A stretch of DNA of 64,000 nt from Karstenula rhodostoma CBS 690.94 (lineage: Eukaryota; Ascomycota; Dothideomycetes; Pleosporales; Didymosphaeriaceae): contig MU001494.1 in NCBI GenBank assembly GCA_010093485.1, positions 1,581,937 to 1,645,936 of the forward strand, given 5' to 3'. Below, piece by piece: positions 1-10,860 of the stretch. The translations under genes and the position numbers were made by a program. The notes beneath the pieces are model-generated. The model saw nothing but the letters and a program-made list of their open reading frames with translations, was not told the DNA's origin and did not search any database. The stretch's first letter is position 1, and each line of letters starts with the position of its first letter.

Positions 1-2575
1 TCTCTCATCCCACGCGCCGCTCACCCCGTCCCTGAAGAAGGCATACGCACTCTTCGCATCTATCAGCGCCAAATTCGCGAACAAGACCCCGCGCCACCCG
101 CCGTCAACATACGGTCCTCCGGTGGGGGGATCCGCTTTTGTTACCGTTGCAGAAGACTGTTTGGGTGATAGGATGGGTCTGTGGCTTGAAGGCTGTGGCG
201 TCGACGGATGGATCGCAGCGGGCGCCGGAGCGAAGAATGCGTCCCACTCCTCTTTGACGAAGGCGCGGGGACGGAGGTACGCACTGGGTGGTGCGAGGGG
301 CAGCATGTGTATCCCGTGGACAAGATGCGGTGCGTCGCCGAAATATGTGGCATAGTCTACCTTGTTTTGGAAGAGGATGCCTGAGACCTTGTGCGGGATG
401 AACTGCGGCGGTTGATTCGTGTTCGTGGACGCGAGGTAGAAGTATGAGTTGAAGGCGCGGGCTTGGACCGCGAGCATGAGGTTGCCTGCGATGTGAGTCA
501 GTACCATGTTGTGACTTGAGCTGTGGCGGGATGCGTAATAGGACAAGGAGGTGGAAATACCTCTCTTTTCCATGCTCGCGTCTCCGATGACTTTCCCCCA
601 CATCTTGATCGCGTAGCTCGCGAAGCCGTCCTCGCTTGTGGACTCTTCGTCTTTGCCGTCTGCGCTCTCAAACAGTCCCTTAGCCCAACTGTGGCCGGCA
701 TACCAGTCGAAGCACCGCTGAAACGGAAAGTCCCTCCCTGCGTACTCGCTTTCTGCGATATCCTACATTGATTCTCGTTAGCAGCCATCTCATGATATAA
801 AAGTGCACCCCACCTTCACCAACATATTCACAAACCGCTTATTAGCCCCCTGTTCCAACCACCCTGGGTCCAACGCCCCAATAACCGCCGCCGTATGAAT
901 GAAGTATCCGAAATGGAAATGGTGATCGTTATAGAATGTGTTCCCAAAATCGCGTCCCTGATCGCCATCCAGGCCTGCTTTGCTCACGAGCCCCTTCCAC
1001 GTATCGTCGTAGTACAGCGGGAACTGGGCCACATTGTCGATGTACCGCGCCATATCTTGTTTGAGCTTTTCCAGCCCTTGCTCAACCCACTCAGGGTTGT
1101 TGAGAACCTCTTTGATCACCCATAAAAGCGTTGCAAACTTGTAGAGGTACTTGCCGGCGTAGTAGTATGAGTCTTGAGGTAAGGCCTCGGACATTGCGCG
1201 GCGGAGGTCCAGTTCCGCAACGGATGAGAGGAAGAGGAGGAAGTCGGGTGGGAACCGGGTTCGTGCAGTGGTCATGGTGGGTGTCCAGGGGGCGAATGCC
1301 ATGCTCGTGGGTAAATTTGTTTCGGCGAAGGAGAGACTGTCAGCGGGCGCCCAGACGGCTGTTGCTAGACCTTTCGTTGTGGTCTGTAGCTGCAACTTTG
1401 TGACGCTTGACTTGAGCTCTGCGTCGAGTGACTGAATGTGGTGAGGCAGGAGGAACATGAGTAGAGGACCAGAGCCGACCTTTGTGTAGAGGAAACCGTA
1501 GGTCCCGCGAGTATCATTGACAGTGGCATAGAGTTTAGCTTCGGTCGCGAAGGTTCCATATGTCTTGTCGTAGAGAGCTTCTGCGTCTGTTCCAGGAGGA
1601 CTTTTCGCTACTTGTATCATGCCTTTGAAGTTTGGCGGGAAGGCGATTGTATTGGCGTCTATCCTGGTCATCTTTGTAGCATCATATTCCAAATCCCTGG
1701 TCGGATTGATGTACATGAGCCAGTCACGCCCCTCGCAATCGTTGAAACGGTACTTGGTCGATCTTCCAATCAGTATTGGGTTGCTAATCTCCCCTTGAAA
1801 CCCCTTTCCAGATGTGTTGATGAGAGGCGAGGCATTTATATAGCCTGCTGTGACGAAGCTCATGCCCTGTACAACAGAAAATGTGACTTTTGGGGAATTT
1901 GTTGTAGTTCCACGCCTAGGAACAGGTCATTAAGTGAAAACCCATACTCTGTTGGAACATGAAAACGCACCTCAAGTTTATATTCACCGAATATGGGAGA
2001 TGCGTGTCTGTAGTGAGTACAGTCTGGCCATCGAGCTCCCTTGCGCCGATGATAACTAGTTGCTTTCGTGGAGCAACATAATACTGCATCACGTTAGCCT
2101 TGAGATAGATCCGCGCATTCACCAATCATAGGCGAAAGTTACAACATCGTACTCTAGGCGGATCTCCAGGACCAAATTCATAGTCTCCACTTTCTACGTG
2201 CCCTATATTCATCCCCCATGTTGGAAACTGATGCGGGTCTGAGCCACCTTTGCCCCACCACATGAAGTACGGTTGCGTCCATATCGGCTGATCTTGGTTG
2301 CGGAGAAACGCGTTTGCGTAAAATCTGTTCGTCTGAATCGGCGTGTCCTGGCTATCTTCGATACCGAGCCGCGACAGGGGGTGCTTGATATGAATCGGGA
2401 TTTGGCCGAGTACATCGTCCGGCTGGATAGGAACGAAGATGTTGTCAGTAGGAATCGCTTTCATAGTCGGTGTAGGGGTAGGTGTCGAGCGAAACGGAGA
2501 GGAAAGCGTGCTGCGTCTTCGCGACGATGAAGACGGCCGGAGAGTGGGCCGAGCAAGGGATTGCCGCTGACCCAT
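1..2575 (-). CDS. Endo-1,3-beta-glucanase, GH81 family (3' end cut by window edge)
   Basis: Hydrolyses internal beta-1,3-glucan bonds, acting on fungal cell wall (septum or spore-wall remodelling) or external glucan. I join five exons: 2575-2153, 2083-1971, 1915-814, 762-561 and 485 to beyond position 1; all four introns are GT-AG and phase-consistent. GH81 hallmarks are clear: the N-terminal TNRFYANAFL and PYFMWWGKGG region, the catalytic stretch DFGNTFYNDHHFHFGYFI, then CFDWYAGHSWAKGLFESADG, DEESTSED and a late VDGGWRGVLFANLALID. The last part of the family's C-terminus lies outside the window. The ATG at 2575 gives a Ser/Thr/Arg-rich, non-signal-like N-terminus; the internal ATG at 2463 or an upstream exon in 2.6-3.0 kb are alternatives, so secretion cannot be judged. 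Family assignment is firm, start uncertain. Confidence 0.9.
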
Positions 2576-4192
2576 AGACGATAGGATGATTATTGAGAAC
2601 GGTTACGTGAAACTGCTCGGGTTTGTTGGCAGAGGTTTTGCGGCCGGAGAAAAGTGATGCGCGCCCAGTGCGAAAGAAGTACCCAGGGTGGAAACAGGAT
2701 ACGGTCGAACAACAAAGGTAGGGTCTGTGCGAAATTGTATAGATGTAGGTGCAGGTTTCATGCGTGAGGTACCTGTAGTAGATGCAAAACTGTGCGCTGA
2801 GTGTACCTTGAGCAGGTGCGTTTCGTCAGTGAAGATTCCATTTGTGGAAGCCAGCGCAGAGTGAGAATGGAAGCGATGTTTGTGAAGTTTGGGTATTTTG
2901 TGAAGCAAATGTGATCGTGGCAAATCTGTTGGAAGGTAAAAGGTGTTTGGAGAAGTGACGAGCATCGGTTGTTTGCAGGCAGTTGCGATGGGTTGCACTC
3001 ACCAACGATTGCATCGTAGATCTAGTAGCCGCAACTTCTGGATATACTTTGGCATTGTGGCTTGGTGAAGTAATTCCAGGTGTCTGGTCGATGTTCCTTG
3101 CTGAATGGATTTTGGTTGTATTTTTCGAGGTCTGGTATATGAGGTTGGCTGGAGGCCGGCGTGCGGTTAATTTACAGAGTACTATTGTTTTTGGAGTATA
3201 TATCGTCTTCCAGGTTGTTTTAGGTGGACTCCGTTTTCCATAGGGGCGGATTCAACAAGCCTTATAAGAAAAAATACTGGCGCACAGACACGTAGAGCTG
3301 GGGCACACAGTGCATAAGTGTCATGCTGAACGCATGTCAAAGTACCGATTCCAAATTGAGCGAAAGAAGCTGCGAAACATAGGAAAGGCGTGGAATCGGT
3401 GATTGTATGCAAGTGTTGCAATGAATGATCGAAGTAAAGTATGTGGAGAACCTGTACGTTTGTGAAGCGCAGTGCCAGGATATGATATACTTGCCTGCCT
3501 GCTGACCATCTAGAGCTCCTGTCATGTTCGAGAATCTTGTCTGTTGCACTCGTGCGATATGTACATATTACGGTCAGCTGCATCTTTCCATCTCGGATGC
3601 TTGCCGATGAAGTGTCGGAGAATTACCACGTGCAGCTGACGCAGTAACGAGGCTTGAGTGAAGGCTAACAAGGAGGGAAGCCACCTATAATTACGAAGAG
3701 TTGCCGAGGAAGACAGGGCAGGATGCATGGTTGACGAGATCGAGAAGGATACTGGAAGATATACCATGTGCCACAAGGTCGGACTGTGTAGAGTTGCGGA
3801 CATCGGCTTGTTGCATGCGCTAGTGGTGTGCTCCGTTTGTCCCATGGGTTGACCGATGTAGCAACCTTAACGTAGAAATGGGTGTACGCGCCTAAGTTAG
3901 GTCAGGCTTAAGACTGACTCACCTGAAGAGATCGGCGTGTGCCGTAGCAGTGATAAGTGAGTGCCATATGCTGGAATCTACTCACGTCTCGCTTTTCTCC
4001 TTTCTGTCATACCTCAGCCAGCCCCTGCGAGATTTTTGGAATCGTAGCACAGCGTATCGCGTTCCTCGGCTGTCACAATATCAAGGGTCGCCTGCGGTAC
4101 ACTCAATTTGTATGTCTTGGGGTATTGTACATGTCTATATGTTCCAGTACACTACGTACCCGAATACCTCTCCTGAATTCCAATATGAACAA
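2576..4192. other. Intergenic, 1.6 kb, no gene recognised
   Basis: Lies between the 5' end of the GH81 gene and the 3' end of UTP14. Open frames here, including 131 and 133 codon frames on the minus strand, have biased low-complexity composition and no family motif. An upstream exon of the glucanase could sit at 2.6-3.0 kb (minus), but I could not join one convincingly. Confidence 0.4.
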
Positions 4193-7105
4193 CTAGACGA
4201 GCGGCTTATGCATCGGTTTGATGACACCCTGTTTAACCAACACCCTTGGCTTCGTCGCCTGCTGAAACGTCTTCTTTGTCGTCCACTCCGGGCCCTTGGG
4301 CAACCTAAGACTCCTCTCATATTGTTCTTTCGTCTCGAATGGGAACGGGAGTTGCGCGGACATGTATTTGGTGTTGGCTTTGACGCGCTTCTCGTTGATG
4401 ATGACACGGGCCAACTTCGCATCTTTCCGCTTGCCCGGCGCAATGCCTGGCTTTTTAGTGCGCGTGACTTGGCCTTTGTTACGCTGCTCCGATGCGGTAA
4501 GACCGTCGCCTGTCCAAGCGCCCCAGCCAGGCAAAACGTTTTCTACAATACGCTCATCGTCTTCATCGATGGTCTGCTTCTTCTCGGCGACGAAGTCAGC
4601 TTCGACGTTGTCACCGGCGAAAGCATTGGCTGTGAGTTGTTGGTTGCGCTGTAGACCGGTCGAATCGAACCCAGTATTCTCGTCTCCCCAGCCATCGTCC
4701 TCTTCGTCTTCGTTGTCGTAGGTCACAGTCTGGAAACCATCGTCATCTGGTCTGCTGATTATGGGATTGTCGGCGAACACGCCCTCGAGCGACTCGTCTG
4801 GTGATTGCTTGGACTTTGACTTCTTCTTCGACTTCTTTGGGAGCTTCTCGTGAACCTGGGCCGTGGCAATGGTATTGTATGCCATCGGGACTAGGTCAGG
4901 TCCTACCTCAACCTTTTTACTCCTCTTTGCAACGAGATAAGGGTTTATAGCACGGCTCTCGTCCTTCGGGGCGAAGTTAGATTTGCCGCTGGTTGCGGTT
5001 TCTCCGCCTGCAACCTCAGTACTATTTTCCGCATCGCTGTCTGGTTCTTCGCGTTCCTCAAATTCGCTGCGTGACTGAATGGCTGGCGGTGCCATTTTCG
5101 TGCTGGGTCCGAACTTGCGGCGACCAACCTTTGCTGCATTGTCATCGTCTCCGTCGCTGTTGCTCTCTTCTCCCGCTAGTTCCTTCCGTAAGCGCTCGAC
5201 ATCCTCATCGTTGCGAGCCCTCCGTGCAGCTTCGGCTTTCTGCATGAAAGCCATCGACCCCAGCTTAGACTGATCAGAAGAAGACGGATTCTGCTTCAAC
5301 CGCCCGAGCTGACGTTTGACAGCCTCATTTCCGTCCTCATCGTCGTCCAAGTCTTCATCGTCCTCGTCACTTGAAAAGTCAGATGCTTCATCGCCCTCCT
5401 CGCGCACCTCCTTGCCTTCGATGCGACGGCGCAGCTCCTCATTGCGACGGGCCATCTCTGTCACCCCAGCGCGAGCATCGTCGTCCCAGGCTCCTTTACC
5501 GGAGGCTTTGACGCCCTTAGCCCACTTGCTCTCGCGATGCTTGGCACCCATTCGCTCTTCGGCTCTTCGACGATCATTGTGCTCGCGCTCATCTTCCGAG
5601 ATGTCAATACCATCAGCCTTGAGCTGTTCGCGTTCCTTCTCCATCAATCGATCACGCTCTCTGCGGTGGACCCGGCGATAAGACTTGCTTTTGATTTTTT
5701 TAATGCGTTTCGCACGCACTTCCTCACGGAACATGAGTTCCCTTTCCAGACGAAGCTGAGCACGTCGTTTCTGCACCTCTTCCAGAGGAAGCTTGTTGGT
5801 TTGGAGTTCTTCCCACTTCTGGATTTTTTCCTCGTCTTCCTTGCCGTTCGAAAGACCACTTTGTTGCAAAATGGACTGGATGGTGCTTTCCAGATCGGTC
5901 GCTGGCGCGGCTGTTGTCGTAGGCAGTAGGCGGTTCTCTCCCATTCGCGAGCCTGCTTCTGGTTGGTCCGGACCAAAATGGAGATGTTCGGCGCGGCGGT
6001 TGTGCTTCACAGTGTCTGTCCACCTGTCCAACGTCTCCTTGGCCTTGGCAGCAGCGGCAGCTCGGTCAAGCTTGTCTTGCTGTCGTTTGGGGAGAGGGGC
6101 GTCAAGTTTTCGGGCGATATCATTGCGCTTGGTAGACTGGTCATCTTGCAGCAACTTCAAGGACTTCCTCCTTTCTGGATCCGCAATCTTCGATTTGAAG
6201 CCAGCGAGGTCAACCTTCCTCATAACGCCAAACTCGGATGGGGCAGCGTTCTCGTGGATGTCCACTTTCCGTGGCGCCGGAGCATTTTGTTCATCTTCTG
6301 CTGCCATTGACGCGATGAGGTCTTTCAATTGGGCTCTTCGATCGGCTTCGTCTTCGTCATCATCCTCAGAGGACAAGTCGGAGGCACCGTCTGCGGCAAG
6401 ATCACCCACCTCGCTAGGGGCCTCATCGCTATCGCTGTCGTCGAAAGCAGGTGTCTTCTTCTTATTCTTCTGCTTCTCTCGCTTCTCCTCCTCTTCATCC
6501 TCCTCATACTGATCCAGCGCAGTGGCAAGATCGATCGCATCTTCGCCCAGATCGTCTTCGTCTTCATCTTCGCCATCCGCGCTCTCTCCCTCATCCATAT
6601 CGATGTCTTCGTCTTCGTCGTCCATCTCTTTCACGGGTTTTGCCTTCTTCGGCTTCCCACTCTTCTGGTTGCTCGAGCTCCCACGAAATGTCCACCCCTC
6701 AAACCTCTCCTCGTCGCTCTCTCCGAAAGCTTCGTCACTATCGATGTCGCTATCGTTGTCGTCCTCTACATGGCCCATAGTCCAGGTATTGCCCTCGGAG
6801 TCGCTACCCTCATCGAAACTGTCGTCTCCGGCTCGTCTGCGCTTTCCCCGCTTCGCATCTTGCTCTTCTTCGTCTTCCTCATCTTCTTCGTCTTCATCGC
6901 GGGGTCGCTTTCGGTGGGCAGCGCCCTCGACTTCGCCGAGACGATTTTTGCGTATCTTGGTGCGATCTGAAGCAGCGTGGCCGGCGATCGAGAAAGCGTT
7001 CTGCGCGCGACGTTGGGCTTTGCCAGAGTTTCGGGGTCCGGACTGAGATCTGCCTCTAGCGGGCTTTGCGCTCTGGAGTGAGCCTCGAGAAATTCGGGGA
7101 GGCAT
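4193..7105 (-). CDS. UTP14: U3 snoRNA-associated protein Utp14
   Basis: Component of the small-subunit processome in the nucleolus. It activates the DEAH helicase Dhr1 during release of U3 snoRNA from pre-18S rRNA (known for the family). Single exon, 970 residues, in the family's usual size range. The N-terminal quarter is rich in Asp/Glu/Lys with serine-acidic patches typical of nucleolar factors. The middle has long charged helices (residues about 310-560). Utp14 marks include SMAFMQKAEAARRARNDEDV, NPYLVAKRSKK, and the C-terminal block LPGWGAWTGDG followed by KRKDAKLARVIINEKR, YMSAQLPFPFETKEQYERSL and TTKKTFQQATKPRVLVKQG. It is divergent from the mL41 gene, with about 230 bp between start codons. 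Confidence 0.95.
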   Translation of the reverse strand: MPPRISRGSLQSAKPARGRSQSGPRNSGKAQRRAQNAFSIAGHAASDRTKIRKNRLGEVEGAAHRKRPRDEDEEDEEDEEEQDAKRGKRRRAGDDSFDEGSDSEGNTWTMGHVEDDNDSDIDSDEAFGESDEERFEGWTFRGSSSNQKSGKPKKAKPVKEMDDEDEDIDMDEGESADGEDEDEDDLGEDAIDLATALDQYEEDEEEEKREKQKNKKKTPAFDDSDSDEAPSEVGDLAADGASDLSSEDDDEDEADRRAQLKDLIASMAAEDEQNAPAPRKVDIHENAAPSEFGVMRKVDLAGFKSKIADPERRKSLKLLQDDQSTKRNDIARKLDAPLPKRQQDKLDRAAAAAKAKETLDRWTDTVKHNRRAEHLHFGPDQPEAGSRMGENRLLPTTTAAPATDLESTIQSILQQSGLSNGKEDEEKIQKWEELQTNKLPLEEVQKRRAQLRLERELMFREEVRAKRIKKIKSKSYRRVHRRERDRLMEKEREQLKADGIDISEDEREHNDRRRAEERMGAKHRESKWAKGVKASGKGAWDDDARAGVTEMARRNEELRRRIEGKEVREEGDEASDFSSDEDDEDLDDDEDGNEAVKRQLGRLKQNPSSSDQSKLGSMAFMQKAEAARRARNDEDVERLRKELAGEESNSDGDDDNAAKVGRRKFGPSTKMAPPAIQSRSEFEEREEPDSDAENSTEVAGGETATSGKSNFAPKDESRAINPYLVAKRSKKVEVGPDLVPMAYNTIATAQVHEKLPKKSKKKSKSKQSPDESLEGVFADNPIISRPDDDGFQTVTYDNEDEEDDGWGDENTGFDSTGLQRNQQLTANAFAGDNVEADFVAEKKQTIDEDDERIVENVLPGWGAWTGDGLTASEQRNKGQVTRTKKPGIAPGKRKDAKLARVIINEKRVKANTKYMSAQLPFPFETKEQYERSLRLPKGPEWTTKKTFQQATKPRVLVKQGVIKPMHKPLV

Positions 7106-7334
7106 GTTCGCGTGGTGTGTTGTTGCGCAGCTCTACTCTTGCAATGAAAATCGAGAGCGGTGGGTCGAACTCTTGGCAGCCAAAAAAGTTGACCGAAGGA
7201 AGCCACCCGAGGTTTCTCCGCGCGACACCTCCGCATCGCATCGCATCGCACCGCACCTCTCATCGAGCCATTGCCAAAGCAGCGCGCCGTGCGTCGATCC
7301 GAACCAAATTGCCCAAGAGGGGCCGCCCGCCAAC
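7106..7334. promoter_or_regulatory. Bidirectional promoter between UTP14 and mL41
   Basis: About 229 bp separate the divergent starts of a cytosolic ribosome-assembly factor and a mitoribosomal protein. It contains a short pentanucleotide run, CGCAT repeated three times, near 7231-7247. No TATA box is evident. Co-regulation is inference from the arrangement. Confidence 0.4.
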
Positions 7335-7830
7335 ATGTTCAAACCTACCCCATGCATGCAGAAGGCATTGCGGCGCCTCCCGCTCTCCACGAAGCAGGCC
7401 GGACGAGAGTACTACAAGGGTAACAAGACGGGGACCTTGGGTACGATTGATAAATATGGACGGTTCCACCCGGATTACACCAAGATACGGACGTTTGTTT
7501 ATCCTGCGAAGGGAGTAGAGGACTTTGAGGTCAGCATATTTCCAGAGCCGGCGTCGAAAGGCCTCTGTGCACGAAAGGAGGGAACTGACGACGGTCTAGT
7601 TGACGCCGTTCGTAAGCAACAGCACACCGAAGAACGTACAATTGGGCGAGAAGAAGTGGGAGACCGTGCCGGAGCCAATGACGGGCGAGGCGTATCTGGG
7701 AAGGTGGAAGGCAGAGGGTGGTCACGATGTTGTCAATGCACCGCGCCGCTCGTTAGCACAAGAGCAGAAGATGCCCGAGGTGTGGGAAGCGCCGCCGCAG
7801 AAGAGCGACAAGAAGTTCTGGCAGAAGTGA
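7335..7830 (+). CDS. MRPL27: Mitochondrial large-subunit ribosomal protein mL41 (yeast MRPL27 type)
   Basis: Structural protein of the mitochondrial 54S/39S subunit. Two exons, 7335-7529 and 7600-7830, encode 141 residues, typical for fungal mL41. The conserved N-terminal block is LSTKQAGREYYKGNKTG followed by GTIDKYGRFHPDYTKIRTFV; after the intron come LTPFVSNSTPK and YLGRWKAEGG. The 70 bp intron has donor GTCAGC, which departs from the GTRNGT consensus, and acceptor CTAG; it is needed to keep the frame and falls at the expected place between VEDFE and LTPFV. The start was chosen as the first ATG before the conserved block; longer upstream open frame is promoter sequence of the divergent UTP14. 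Confidence 0.92.
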
Positions 7831-8105
7831 GATGGGGCGATCGAAGATACCTATGAGAGGTTATTATGCCAGAAGAAGCATGCATTTGGGACAGGATACG
7901 GCATTGGACGGCGTTCAAAGACACCGAGGAGAATGCTGCAGCTTGCGGGATTTGCGGCACAAGGAAAGGAGTCCTGTACGATACGCATACGGGTGTTTGG
8001 ATAGCGCCGTCTAGGTTCCTGCGACGATTGTATATATACATACTGTACATTACACCCTGGGTATCATTTCCACACCATGTCCTACGCATCCTGCCTCCCT
8101 ATCCT

Positions 8106-9041
8106 TTACTCTGCTCTCCTCACAGCAAAGAAGTAGTTACCCCAGCCTTCGCTTCCCGTAACCTCTTTCCACCCCAATCCCGGCACATACATGACGCCCA
8201 TCGTCTTCAGCTCTCCCCACCCCGGCTTTCCGTAGAACCAATCCCGCAGTTCCGACTCATTGACATACTTGGCCCAATCGTGCGTCCCCTTCGGCACTAT
8301 CCCCAGCACGTCCTCCGCCATGACATTTGTTACCAGCCAACTCGTCCACGTCCTCGAGATCGTGCTCAGCACCAGCCACCCTCCAGGCTTGACATGTGGC
8401 ATGATGTGCTCGAGGAAAGGACCCGGTGCATTGACGTGCTCCAGCACCTCGAACAAGCTCACGATATCGTAGCCTTCCTGCGGCGTTTTAGGCTGCGGCA
8501 AATCCTCGATTGATGTATTGATGTACGTCAGCTTCCCCGGCGCAGCAATCATAGGATCCCGCCTCTTATGCACCTCGGCGATCTTGAGGACTTCGGGCGT
8601 GGGGTCGATGGCGGTTACGGAGGCCGTGTGCGCTAGACGGGCTGCTGACTCGGCGAAGATGCCGCCGCCGCAGCCGATGTCCAGGTAGCGTAGGTTGCTG
8701 GCGGGAGAAGCGGAGGGCGAGGCATTCCGGCAGCGCGATATGAACGTGTGTCGGAGCGGGTTCATGAGGTGGAGAAGGCGCGAGGGGCCGACAGGGTCCC
8801 ACCAGCTCGATGCGAGCGCATTGAAGTGCGATACTTCTGTTGGGTCGACGGTGGATTTGGGAGGTTCCTTTGCGGAGGAAGAAGTCGTTGAGGAGAAGCG
8901 GATTGGCGATGGTGATGTGGATGTGGATGCGAAGAGCGGAGCTTGTGCTTGTGCGGGTCGTGCAGCTGTTGGGCGGTACGATGGGGAGGTTATTTGTCTT
9001 TGAAGAGGGCGGATAGCCCGCAATGACTTTGAAGCTTTCAT
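8106..9041 (-). CDS. COQ3: Ubiquinone biosynthesis O-methyltransferase, mitochondrial (Coq3)
   Basis: SAM-dependent methyltransferase carrying out both O-methylations in coenzyme Q synthesis, at the matrix face of the mitochondrial inner membrane (known for the family). Single exon, 311 residues. The first about 60 residues are Arg/Ser/Ala-rich, a plausible mitochondrial presequence. Core motifs: VSHFNALASSWWDPVGP, SAM motif I YLDIGCGGGIFAESAARLA, VTAIDPTPEVLKIAE, and the UbiG/Coq3 block SLFEVLEHVNAP followed by VKPGGWLVLSTISRT. The gene is convergent with mL41. Confidence 0.95.
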   Translation of the reverse strand: MKASKSLRAIRPLQRQITSPSYRPTAARPAQAQAPLFASTSTSPSPIRFSSTTSSSAKEPPKSTVDPTEVSHFNALASSWWDPVGPSRLLHLMNPLRHTFISRCRNASPSASPASNLRYLDIGCGGGIFAESAARLAHTASVTAIDPTPEVLKIAEVHKRRDPMIAAPGKLTYINTSIEDLPQPKTPQEGYDIVSLFEVLEHVNAPGPFLEHIMPHVKPGGWLVLSTISRTWTSWLVTNVMAEDVLGIVPKGTHDWAKYVNESELRDWFYGKPGWGELKTMGVMYVPGLGWKEVTGSEGWGNYFFAVRRAE

Positions 9042-9589
9042 GGCTTCGAGTGTGCAGTGTAATGTGCGTTGGGAGCGTCTTGCGCCTCAGTGTAATTGAT
9101 GTCACACTAACTTTTGTTGCACGGACCATTTCATGCAGTCGCTTACATGCGCGTCTGGCAAGCATCTTGACGGTAGAGATCTGATATGGGGAACCTGTGA
9201 CATTTGTTTCACTGAGATGAAAATACTTAAAATCCTATACTAAGTAACCACAATCATGCCTTGATATGATGGACGCATGTGGTATTCGATTCACGAGCCC
9301 AAATCCATCTAATTGCTGTTGATCATATGGGTGGTGGACACGCCGAGCAAGGTGTGAGCATTTAGTTCATCCGCTGTGATTGATTGTTTACCATAGACGC
9401 AGCATCTTCATGCATCTAGCAAGCGCAGACAAGCTTCTCCAAAGGAAGCAGATAATGCAGGGACGCCACTGCCTGTTGTACACTTGATCTTACCGTCGCT
9501 AGCTCTGTGATACAGAGCAAATGCAGAGTCGAAACTGTATCCGTGAATGTTTTACCTACCCAAACGCCGATGCCATGACATGAAGAGGA
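9042..9589. other. Intergenic, about 550 bp, nothing recognised
   Basis: Lies upstream of COQ3 and downstream of TFIIE-beta, both on the minus strand, so it holds the COQ3 promoter and the TFIIE-beta 3' region. No motif, repeat or RNA gene stands out. Confidence 0.4.
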
Positions 9590-10435
9590 CTACTTGCGCA
9601 GATGCGAAAAGTCCTTGAGGATGCTCGCCATGTGGGTGTTGGTCTGCTTGCCACCGCGACGAGCGGTCTTGCGCTTCGTCTCCTTGGGCTTGGTCGTAGT
9701 GGGGAGGCGAGGGGCGCTTGACGGCTTGAGGCCGGCAGTTATGAGTATCTTGCGCAGATCCTCCTCACCACCCGGCACGGCGATGCTGTGCCACTCGTCT
9801 TTGAACTCTGGATCAACGTCGTGCATGAGCGTCGAATCGTTGTTCCACCTTGATGGGTGTTAGCACGCGCCACATACTTACTCGCAGATGACATACACAG
9901 TCTTCGCATTCATGTCCTTCTGGTTGTGCTTGACAAGAATGTGCTTCCTGGCCTCCAGGATGCGGAGGTCATCCTGCACGTTGACCCAGCCCTCCTTCAG
10001 GTCCTTGACCGCCAAGCCCTGAGCAGACTTCTGGTTCTGGAGATACTGGCGGAGTTCGGCGTTGTTGCGGATGTTGTACTTGGGCTTGAAGCGGTACTTC
10101 TTGGTCGCGGGATCATACTCGATCTTGTTGCCTGCGTTTTCGGCGTGGAAGAAGGCGCGCATGTGGCTGCGAAGAACCTTGTTGTCTTCCTTGATGTTGA
10201 GATAGTTCATGATGTCCCTGAAAGTGAACCACTTGTCGGGCTGCTCGCGCAGGTGCTCGATGGCGTAGGTGACTTGAGTGTAGAGATGGCTGCGCTCCTC
10301 TGTGTCGAGCGGCTGCGAGTACACCACCTTGGAGCCCTCCTCGGGACGCTTGCGCTTGGTGCTATTCGCGGAGGCATTCGAGGGCGTCGGCGACGGCGCG
10401 TTCGGCGCGAGGCTGCTGGCCTTGAGGGTGGACAT
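9590..10435 (-). CDS. TFA2: Transcription initiation factor IIE subunit beta
   Basis: TFIIE-beta works with TFIIE-alpha in the RNA polymerase II pre-initiation complex, helping TFIIH recruitment and promoter opening. Two exons, 10435-9882 and 9848-9590, encode 270 residues. The winged-helix core is visible: LYTQVTYAIEHLREQ, DKWFTFRDIMNYLNI, FRPKYNIRN-like region and LKEGWVNVQDDLRILEA. The second exon supplies a conserved Trp segment starting WNNDSTLMHDVD, then EFKDEWHSIAVPG and a basic tail. The separating intron is only 33 bp (GTAAGT donor, GCTAAC branch site, CAAG acceptor); without splicing a TAA follows immediately. It diverges from the TPR gene. Confidence 0.92.
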
Positions 10436-10860
10436 GATGGCAGCTCGGGCTGGTGGGGGGTTTGCAGACGGAGGTAGGTAGATTGCCGACGGAGGTGAGT
10501 GTAGGCAGACGGCGTCTAGCGAAAGGGCCGCGCAGCCGATTTATACTTTGTATATGCGATTCCAGGCTATTGTCCACACTAGGACCAAGAAGCGCTGGCG
10601 CCTGGTCACTGAGTGAAGTGAAGGCGGAGGCAGCTGCGCGCGAGGGTGGTCACTGCTGCCGTTGGATGCGTCAATGCGGCGGCGCGCCAAGCCAAGCCGA
10701 CTAACAAACCACCCGCGACTTTGAACGGAGCTCCAAAGAGCCGCAAGCCACACGACTGCACCCACACTCTTTTCTTTGTTTGCCCTCCGCCCGTTGTTCG
10801 GGCGCAACCTACCTTCTTCTCGAGAATGTGCTAGGACTCGACCGCATCTCTCCGTCCAAC
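10436..10860. promoter_or_regulatory. Divergent promoter region of TFIIE-beta and TPR
   Basis: About 425 bp between the start codons of two divergent nuclear genes. It is GC-rich, with a pyrimidine-rich leader just before the TPR start and an AT-rich patch near 10541-10560. No known operator is identified. Confidence 0.35.

Noticed and set aside
2603..2998. 131-codon minus-strand frame upstream of the GH81 gene as a possible N-terminal exon
   Set aside because: Composition is Ser/Thr/His-rich without a signal peptide, and no acceptor/donor combination gave a convincing junction to the GH81 start.
3950..4654. 234-codon plus-strand open frame overlapping the 3' end of UTP14
   Set aside because: Most of it is antisense to the conserved C-terminus of Utp14; the non-overlapping part shows no protein-like features.
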